Source: Cepaea nemoralis
Taxonomy: Eukaryota; Mollusca; Gastropoda; Stylommatophora; Helicidae
Direction: 5' to 3'
DNA: 64,000 bases
Assembly (NCBI GenBank): GCA_014155875.1
Contig: JACEFZ010006318.1
Coordinates: 86,001 to 150,000, forward strand
Shown here in pieces: positions 56,640 through 64,000 of this stretch; the first letter of the stretch is position 1; every line of letters begins with the position of its first letter. A program made the position numbers and the translations under genes. A model generated the notes under the pieces. It did no database searches, was not told the origin of the DNA, and saw only the letters and a program-made list of their open reading frames with translations.

Positions 56640-57835
56640 GATCTGAAGCCCCCTGCCGTGTTTGCTCCGCGTCGGAGTTCCTATGACTAACATGTGGCTA
56701 GTCGACCAGACATGCCCGGAGAGACGGGCCACTGCTGCGGTTGACTAAACACAGCCCAGCAGTAACAGTGTTAGGGACTGATTACCACTAACGCCGTATA
56801 AACCTCATAATCAACAAATAAACTATGGAAAGACAAACTAAAGATAGATACCCCCAGAATCCTGCGAGAGTGGGGGCGGAAGATGGATTCATTGGCGACC
56901 ACACGGATATGATTCGGACCGTCCAACCGACCATGAGCTCAGAACAACGACCGGTCTGGCCATGTGTTTGTGGTAGGAACTTCCAGTCCTACAAGGGAAT
57001 AAGAATTCATGCTGGAAAGAAGAAGTGCGGGAGTGCGTCACAGGAGGTGCGACAGCGCAGCCCTGAAAGGGATGATGAGACGTGAGAGGATATCAGTCAG
57101 GGCGTACCCCACAGTGCTGATAATTATCCTCAAGTTAATGTCACACGTGACGATGTCACTTGTGACGGTGCCACCTGCGACGTACCCGTGCACCCTTCCG
57201 GAAGGGTGAAGATCAAGTTCCCGAGTGCCAACAGGAAGGAAGAGTGGGCGTCACTAGACGCAACGTTGTCCCGTAGTTTAGACGAAGAACCCCCGGGAAC
57301 GTTAACCGGGTCAACAAATGATCGCAGAAGTCGGATGTGTCGGCCTAACGGCGCAAGAACGCAGCTTTGTTGTAAACAGGCACAACGCAGTCACACCCGA
57401 AAAAAAAATCCGGATGAACGAAGAAGAAGAAGAAGAAGAAGAAGAAGAAGAAGAAGAAGAAGAAGAAGAAGAAGAAGAAGAAGAAGAAGAAGAAGAAGAA
57501 GAAGAAGAAGAAGAAGAAGAAGACGAAGACGAAGAACTAAAGCGCATATCCCTTGAGGAGAAACTAGTAAAGTTCGGTGAAATTGTGTACCTCCACTCGC
57601 TGAGTCATATTGGTAGCAGCGAGAGGAGAGAGCAGCTGTGCAGCAGAAGACGCGGCGGCAGAGACTGCTTGAGGAGTTGAGGAAAGAAAAGAATTCCGCT
57701 CGGAAACGTTGGAAAGCAGCACCCGAGCATGAGAAGGAGGGCTTGCGCCAGGTGTGGCAACATCTGAAAGCCAGGCACAACGCGCTCTCCCGAGCGGAAA
57801 GGTTTTGTCCATTTGGATAGGTAGGGACTAATGAA
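56640..57835 (+). pseudogene. LINE 5' region: zinc finger and RT-proximal helical domain with poly-Glu insert
   Basis: ATG at 56825 opens MERQTKDRYPQNPARVGAED, VWPCVCGRNFQSYKGIRIHA, GKKKC: a finger like those at the N-terminus of several LINE ORF2 proteins. After frame changes come VKIKFPSANRKEEWASLDAT and, past the (GAA)n tract, LLEELRKEKNSARKRWKAAP, GLRQVWQHLKARHNALSRAE, the pre-RT helical region. A stop after RFCPFG ends the fragment before any RT motif. The (GAA)n expansion falls within the coding sequence and would give a long Glu run. Confidence 0.6.
57418..57522. repeat. (GAA)n microsatellite
   Basis: About 35 GAA units. Open frames here (poly-Glu, poly-Arg, poly-Ser, poly-Leu) are translations of the repeat. 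Confidence 0.95.
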
Positions 57836-60800
57836 AATTATTTGGACTGACCTACCCATGGGTCGGGGCCACACGACGCCCAACAGGGGTTTGGGCAGGA
57901 GGGCGTGCCCGTCATATAACTTTATTTTTTTTAGGATGGGTAACGGGATCCATAAGGTTTATTCAGCAATTGTTATAACCTATGTTGGCTAGTGCCACAT
58001 AACGGAACACGCGCCACCAAATATAAAGAAGAGACCTTACTGGATTTTCCCAGACAGTCACAAAACTGGACGACAAATATGAGAAACCAAGGAAAGGAAA
58101 ACAACGTCATTGGACGGCAACGAGGGACGCTGTGAATTCGTGGATTCGAAAGGATGTGTTTATAAAAGGCTCCGTGTGAAGGTGACACCTGGAGGCAGTG
58201 ATTTCAGGATGAAACAGCTGGGACTCCGGAGAGGAATTTATTGAGGCGACAACGGTGAATGGATCGGGAATGGAAATCCACCTAGACTGAATTTTAATAT
58301 CCAAGAAATTGAGCTGAAGAATGGATAGGAAGGCTTCAAGGGCGACGAGCTGGTTTGGGAGCTCAGGGGTGGATGTATTTGAGTAGGTGCCGATCCTGTG
58401 GTTAGGGATCAGCCTGCTTTTCTGCCAGAGTTTTAATCCTGTTACCGGTGGCGGAAATAAACGTCTGGAAAATCGTTCGCTTCACTTGAGTATGCTGTTC
58501 TGAATCATTCTGTTATCAAGTTCCGATTTTTCGATGATGCTTTTTGTGTTTGCTCCAGTTGCGTTTAGCGGACAGGCACTTTGAGACATGTGGGGGTCGT
58601 TTCTGGACACCGTTTGTTGATCAACATAAATTCCCGCCAGTTTCTAAGAGCTGAACATAAGGAATTACGCACCAGCGGCGCAGTTCACACCGTGCTACAC
58701 AGAAAGAAACAACACAAGAATTGTCACGTCATAAGGAGACAAAGATGGTGAAGACCCATAAAGGTAAAGTCTAATTTACTTCACAATTTATAATTGCGCA
58801 GTGTGTCGATACGAAGAGACATTGTCACCAATATCGACAAGTATGCAGACATAGAATAGTGCGCACAACCCAAAACATAAAGTGAAACACGATTTCAAGA
58901 ACGTTTTTTAGAAGCACGTAAGAAACGCACGTTTTTACAAGTAACCACTATTGTATGAACATTATTGACAATTTGATATAAAACTGAAGATGTTTTACTA
59001 TTGTCCAAATTGAAAAGTCATGCACATGTCTTACGTCACTAAATTATGAGCAAATAAAAACGGATTCTCTATTGAATTACGCGACATTTGAATACTTACT
59101 CGACATATATTCTGTCGCGCTTACAAAGAAGGAGTCTTTGTCCTCCAATTGGACTCTTCCACTCTTTCACATATCTAACGTCAAGAACATTGAAGTACAC
59201 TGATCATCGCTGAGGAAGTAACTATAAGATTTTGAAGAAAGCGATGGATAAGCGTTGAATACCACAGAGTATACGGGACGAAGAACATTTACATAGTACA
59301 GTTATGCTACGATGCACATGGAAACATACTTATAGATACATATACGTTAATGGCACACTTTACCCAATTTAAACGATAACATTCCACACTGGGACATTAC
59401 ATTTATTATATCTTGGACATTGAAAGACATTCGCTAATTCTGTGAACATTACAGAAAGTTTTGACTTGTTTGTTCAGAACGCCAAAGCATTTAACCACCT
59501 ACATGTGTGGGACATTTACATCATACGTTCATTATATCTGCTGCCGACACTATTTCATGTCTGAATTATCGGCGCATAAGTGAGTTAGTGCATATTACGA
59601 CATTTTTATATGCACACTTCGTCATATGTCAAGATGGATAGCATGTACACCACGGACACTCGCCTCCACCATAATTGACAAGGAAGATGTTGCGTTATTT
59701 GGACGTTGCACATATATGAACATATTTACAGCTGGACGTTACATACTTCAACGCATAATGACAACCAGGTCAGTGTACACATATTTATTACGTCATTGAG
59801 GATTTTTCTACCATCGAGCAAGTCAACTCGGTCAATCGGGACCGAACACGAACTCCTCACGTCGGCATTTATGAACTGAATTTACGAACGTACTCTAATA
59901 CGCTGACGCCAGGACATACGAACACGGTCACTCGGATTGAGAACAGTACTACACTATCGTTTTCCCATCGTGACACACAACCTGGTCACTCATTGGACTT
60001 TACTTACCAGAAGTCGAATCACGTCATTCAATTGTACTTACTTCACTGTGGGCATCATTCACTCAAGTACCTACAGCGCACATTCAGCCTAAAGTATCAA
60101 TACTAAGGCTGAAATAAACTCAAGTTTCGTCGATACACCACAGCCGACTACGTGTTCTTATGAGTCGGTGACGGACCGCGTTGGTCCAGGGTGCGAGTAC
60201 AAGTTAATTGTACTATCATCTCAAGGCAGGAGCAACCATCGTTACACAGCTCTCCTCACATATTTTCATGCAACCAGGATACCACTGATCGATTACCGAT
60301 TACGGATCAGTATAGTTTGGAACTTATCAACATGTAATTGAGAGTCTCAAATTATATCAATTCTCGAGCAATTCAAGTATTACTGTACGTTCGGGAGATG
60401 CATTAAAGGCCAGTAGCAATTGTATTGTTGATGTATTATAGCATTGATCCTAGTAATAAGGCACTATTTATCCAAAAAAAATATTTGTGGGCGGTTGGAA
60501 GGGCCTTGATGAGCTAATTGAGATTATTACTTGATTGTTTCATGAAGTGATTTGTGTGTTGATAGTCGCCAGGTCATTACGAATTAATGTTTTGTTTTGA
60601 TCTTGCGGGCGTCACCACAATACTATTGTCTTGTCATAACTGTAGTAGTATAGTATGTGCGTTACCCGTCAAAAATGTGGATAAAAAATTTGTTATTGTT
60701 TGTAAACAGTAATATGTATTCGCGTCACTCGTCATTCGTCTTTGATGATTGTTAGTTGTCTTGCGTTGCATATACTTTATATTGGATATATTTCTTCATA

Positions 60801-61052
60801 TTTATTTCTCTAGTTTATATTTATTTCGTTCATTATAGAGATATTTGATTGATTTTTTTTGTGGTGTTCGAATTGACACTACAAATTTAATTGAGTTATA
60901 TTTGCTCAATTGTGATACAACATTTACCTTACTATCTGAGTGATAGTGATTGGAGACAATATCACAATTTTATCGATTCTTTTCTCCTCTTGCCTACTTC
61001 CATATTTATTTCAGCCAGATAGCTCATTTTACAGGTAGGACATTAGGACAAG
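57836..61052. other. Unclassified leader of the gypsy element and left flank
   Basis: No coding sequence. From about 58700 the composition is uniform up to gag. An AATAAA-like signal lies at about 60112 (GAAATAAACTCAAG), and TTGGTCCAGGGTGCGAGTAC near 60181 could be an LTR/primer-site junction, but no second LTR is inside the window to compare, so LTR borders are undetermined. Confidence 0.4.
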
Positions 61053-62617
61053 ATGTCTACACTGCAACATTTCATTGAGTTGGGTGAGAAGACTGGTTTA
61101 ACCGGTGCCGAACTTCGAAATTGGGCGAAGCTTGAGCTCAGTGAACAACAGAAACGAGACAAAGAGGATCGACAACTACAAATTGCACGTGAGAAGGAGG
61201 AACGACAGGAAAGACTGGCATCAGAAAAGCAAGATAAACAACTTGAGAGAGAACTACAGGAAAAAGAGATGGTGTTGGAACGCGAACGAATGGAGGCTAG
61301 AGAAAGAGAATTAAATGTGGAACGCGAAAAGATTGCAGCGGAAAAAGAGAAGTTAATTATGGAAATGCAATTGAAAGAAAAAGCAAATAGGCTGCAGAAG
61401 CGGAACTTAAGGAGAAACAATTGGCGTTTGATAAAGAGCGACTTGCTACAGAAACACTCTGGAAGGACAAGGAGGTTGAAGGTAACCTAAGGGTCAAGAC
61501 TCTTGAGATGGAACGTGGAGCTGAAATCGAACGAGAGAAAATGCTGGCTAAACAGAACGATCCTGTGAAAAAGTACCAAGGTTTATTCAGGAATTTTCAA
61601 CAAGGTGATTCAGTTAGTTCATGGATAACTAATTTTGAAGTGCTCGTAAAGTACTACAAGGTACCGGAGAAGGACGTACCGATTTTATTTCACCGTCACC
61701 TCGCGTTAGAGCCGTTAAAAGTGATCGAGTTAATTCCTGAAGATTTGCGTACAAATTACAAATACATGCGTGATCGTGTGCTATCACATTTTTCATTGGA
61801 CGAGGCTGGTTTACGTACGAAGTTTAAGACACTTACACCAAAGTCGAATCAAACGTTCCTTGATTTTGCTTCAGAAATATCATCTAGTTTTGACAAGTGG
61901 TGTAAGGCTGCTGATATAGAATCTAATTATGAAAAAGTTAGAGACTTAATTATCAGAGATAGACTGTTATCTGCGTTACCAGAACCTATGGCAGTATTTC
62001 TTATGGAAAATAAATGTAAGAGTTTAAGTGAGATGGAAGCTAAAGGTGAGTCTTACTTTAATGCACATAGAGACGTGTTTGCCAACTGTACTCAACCTGA
62101 ATTAGTAATAGGAGCAAGTGCAAAATTCCAAAGAGGAAACGGTAAGTTTAGAAAGTTTAGTAGTGGTGGCAATAGAAATAGTCCTTACAATAGAGAAGGT
62201 GATAGACCAAGGAAAGGCCAATTCACCAGATGTCAGTATTGTAGATTATCGCATGGAAACTTAGAGATGTGTGATAAACATCCAGGTTATACCGCATATC
62301 TGAAAGACATTACTGCTAAGAAGAGAAGTAAGTATGACTCTTTTAAAAGAAGCATTAAATGTTTCTCATGTAGGGCGTACGGACACACAAGCAGGTCTTG
62401 TCCAATGAGAAATTCCTGGAAGGAAGCGAGTATCGCATATGTGTTGTCTAGTTGTAGTAGCGATTCAGATGATCTAGAGGACACACACGCAGCCATTATA
62501 GAGTCATACAATAACAAAACAGGTAAAGAAAGTCATAATAGTGATGATGACCTACATCAGCCAATAAGAGACATATTCACGAAGCAAATGCAGCATACAC
62601 TCGTCAAGGTACTCTGA
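61053..62617 (+). pseudogene. Gypsy Gag (capsid plus zinc knuckle), one frameshift
   Basis: ATG MSTLQHFIELGEKTGLTGAE, then an extended charged coiled coil (ELEREL, REKEERQERL repeated). A 1-nt shift near 61388 moves into the frame KEKQLAFDKERLATETLWKD. The capsid region follows: PVKKYQGLFRNFQQGDSVSS, WITNFEVLVKYYKVPE, LLSALPEPMAVFLMENKCK, with the alpha-helical order of gypsy/SCAN-like capsids. The knuckle is CFSCRAYGHTSRSC (CX2CX4HX4C, near 62360-62402). Stop at 62617. It should form the particle and bind RNA. Confidence 0.85.
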
Positions 62618-63420
62618 CGATACACCAAGCGTTGGTTAATGGTTTACCAACAACCTGTTTTAGAGACACAGGGTCTGATATTACAGGTGTTAATCACAAA
62701 CTCATAAGAGAAAGTGATTATACAGGTAAGAGTATTGAGTGCAGGACATTTGGGGGTACAATAGAAATGTACAAAACTGCATGGGTCAGCATAAAATGCC
62801 CATACTATAAAGGTCGAGTGTGCGCAGCAGTACTACCAAACCCATGTGCTGGGTTGATAATTGGTAACATCGCTGATGTCAAAGATTACACTCAAACTAT
62901 AGAACGCAAACTTGATGTGATACTCACAACAACACACACCCACGTATCACAAGAAGAAGGAATTACACATTCATTAAAAGTTCAACTGACTGGTAATAAC
63001 AACAGTGTGGCACACAAAAATAGAACAAAAGTTAAACACAATAGTTACAAACAACAGATGAAATGGGATATTGTAACCATATTTATGACAAACATGTTGA
63101 GTTGGCTTAAATTGACCTTATCTCAGGTTACATCCATAGTCACAAACACAGCGAATAAAAATACAGTCATTCAATCACTCAAGAAAATTTACACACAAGT
63201 CAATAATAACAAACAAAATTACAATGCATTAATTAATGCGTACTTTATTTGCTTGGCTTGTTTCTGCTACAAATTAATCAAATATACTTTATTGTCGTTA
63301 TATATACGAGTGAAAGTTATGACAGTGTTCAATTTAACAAAGTTGAAAAATACAAATATTAACATACGTTCAGTACGGAAACACCATAAGTATGAAAGAA
63401 AGAAAGAGAGAAAGAAATAG
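62590..63420 (+). CDS. Gypsy protease followed by unrelated hydrophobic frame
   Basis: Opens in the -1 frame relative to Gag (AAYTRQGTLTIHQALVNGLP). The aspartic protease motif is CFRDTGSDITGV, with flap-side FGGTIEM and the second motif GLIIGNIADVKDY. After about residue 115 the expected linker to RT turns into KQQMKWDIVTIFMTNMLSWL, ALINAYFICLACFCYKLIKY and a lysine-rich end (ERKKERKK) before a stop. The hydrophobic segment may be a membrane helix; I cannot assign it. Gag to Pro by -1 frameshifting is common in LTR elements. Confidence 0.65.
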   Translation, partial: AAYTRQGTLTIHQALVNGLPTTCFRDTGSDITGVNHKLIRESDYTGKSIECRTFGGTIEMYKTAWVSIKCPYYKGRVCAAVLPNPCAGLIIGNIADVKDYTQTIERKLDVILTTTHTHVSQEEGITHSLKVQLTGNNNSVAHKNRTKVKHNSYKQQMKWDIVTIFMTNMLSWLKLTLSQVTSIVTNTANKNTVIQSLKKIYTQVNNNKQNYNALINAYFICLACFCYKLIKYTLLSLYIRVKVMTVFNLTKLKNTNINIRSVRKHHKYERKKERKK

Positions 63421-63800
63421 AATAAAAGAGAAGAATAAAAGAAAAATAAAATGGGATGAAAGTGTTAGGTTCATATTAACACAAAATACATTACAGACAC
63501 ATTTACAGTCTTATTACTTAGAATTCCAAATTTCTTAGATCTAAATCTATATGTGTTCAAAGTGTTCACACTATCTCATATCTCCACACTTAGGTGTGTG
63601 AAAATATTTTAGTTCTCTATTCTTCAGATAATTGTTAGTAACTATATTGTTATTTTATGATGATGAATTGGTTTAAGGATTTATTCTTGTTGAGTCATAA
63701 TATTAGAATATAATTCTGAGTTATTTTCTTAAAAAGTCTTAAATCTTTGAAATGTATGATTTTTCACATGTCTATATCTATATTACAGACCTATAAAAAT
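63421..63800. other. Non-coding gap where RT would be expected
   Basis: AT-rich and without RT motifs (no YLDD or LPQG in any frame I read). Confidence 0.6.
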
Positions 63801-63814
63801 AGTTTAGGACAGAG

Positions 63815-64000
63815 GATCATGAGAAAGTTATTACAACAAATAAAAACTCTATTTAGTACATATCCTATTTTGAAATTACCTGATATTTCAAAAGACTTTG
63901 TCTTACAAACGGATGCTAGTTTACATGCTATTTCAGCTGTATTACTTCAATTACATGAAGGAAACTACATCCTATTCTTTACTTCAGTAAGAAGCTATCT
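63815..64000 (+). pseudogene. Gypsy RT/RNase H junction (partial, runs off window)
   Basis: Plus strand frame: YPILKLPDISKDFVLQTDAS, LHAISAVLLQLHEGNYILFF, TSVRSYL. This is the start of gypsy RNase H (LxTDAS holds the first catalytic aspartate). It continues past 64000. Confidence 0.75.

Larger units (their letters stand above)
61053..64000 (+). mobile_element. Gypsy-type LTR retrotransposon, defective (continues beyond window)
   Basis: Gag, then protease in the -1 frame, then about 0.9 kb without RT motifs, then RNase H start at the right edge. The RT is absent or replaced, so this copy is defective, or has an unusual spacer with the RT deleted. Confidence 0.75.

Noticed and set aside
57391..57780. 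Poly-Leu, poly-Ser and poly-Arg open frames
   Set aside because: Alternative-frame readings of the (GAA)n microsatellite.
60182..60200. Primer-binding site of the gypsy element
   Set aside because: TGGTCCAGGGTGCGAG could not be matched confidently to a tRNA 3' end and there is no second LTR to set the border.

Overview
Organism and character. The window is AT-rich, repeat-crowded eukaryotic DNA: intron-scale gaps, (AT)n, (CA)n, (CT)n and (GAA)n microsatellites, at least five types of LINE, tRNA- and snRNA-headed SINEs, MITEs, a hAT transposase remnant and a gypsy-type LTR retrotransposon. The mixture (RTE, Tx1/L1-like and RNase H-bearing LINEs plus a gypsy element with a long charged Gag N-terminus) fits an invertebrate animal; a mollusc or other lophotrochozoan is my best guess, not a demonstrated assignment. 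Host genes are sparse: a MEIG1 homologue in processed-copy form (41940-42203, minus) and a possible first exon of a purple acid phosphatase gene (19940-20051, minus).

Central observation. Two very large palindromic mobile elements dominate the first 36 kb. Element 1 (5121-19256) has two roughly 7 kb inverted arms around a 61 bp loop. Element 2 (25475-35890) has two roughly 4 kb inverted arms around a 2.39 kb single-copy core. Both are flanked by exact 6 bp target-site duplications (GACGAA and ATCGTC), both start AGTAGTA and end with its complement, and their terminal regions are homologous. Six-bp duplications and AG-starting termini are features of Polinton/Maverick elements, but no DNA polymerase, integrase, protease or capsid gene is present, so these look non-autonomous. 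They carry intact Bcl-2-like genes (three copies, BH1 and BH2 visible), a frameshifted second Bcl-2-like gene (two copies) and an intact two-finger C2H2 protein gene (two copies), together with arrays of a roughly 72 bp satellite. Comparing the two elements suggests copy-back (snap-back) products of one parental half-element that turned round at different points.

Layout. 1-3890: minus-strand LINE with endonuclease, RT and RNase H, running off the left edge, with two 118 bp monomers upstream of its ORF. 3891-4211: RTE fragment. 5115-19262: Element 1 with duplications. 19263-24375: LINE tails, the phosphatase exon candidate, SINEs and microsatellites. 24375-36130: a Tx1-like LINE (minus) whose ORF1 is split by Element 2. 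36130-41622: unclassified repeats. 41623-42540: MEIG1 processed copy. 43043-44221: LINE ORF1 with zinc knuckles. 45491-50035: almost complete Tx1-like LINE (minus). 50057-51341: RNase H fragment and a U2 snRNA-headed composite retroposon. 51929-55440: MITE, LINE 3' end, hAT fragment, RTE fragment. 55810-57835: unknown ORF, hAT-like MITE, LINE 5' part with a poly-Glu tract. 58500-64000: gypsy leader, gag and protease, then a stretch lacking RT motifs, then the start of RNase H.

How it works together. Most of the sequence is transposon layered on transposon. Element 2 inserted cleanly into a LINE ORF1, and the two palindromes preserve both shared and arm-specific mutations, so order of events can be read. 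The genes most likely still to encode product are the Bcl-2-like and zinc-finger cargo genes and the MEIG1 copy.
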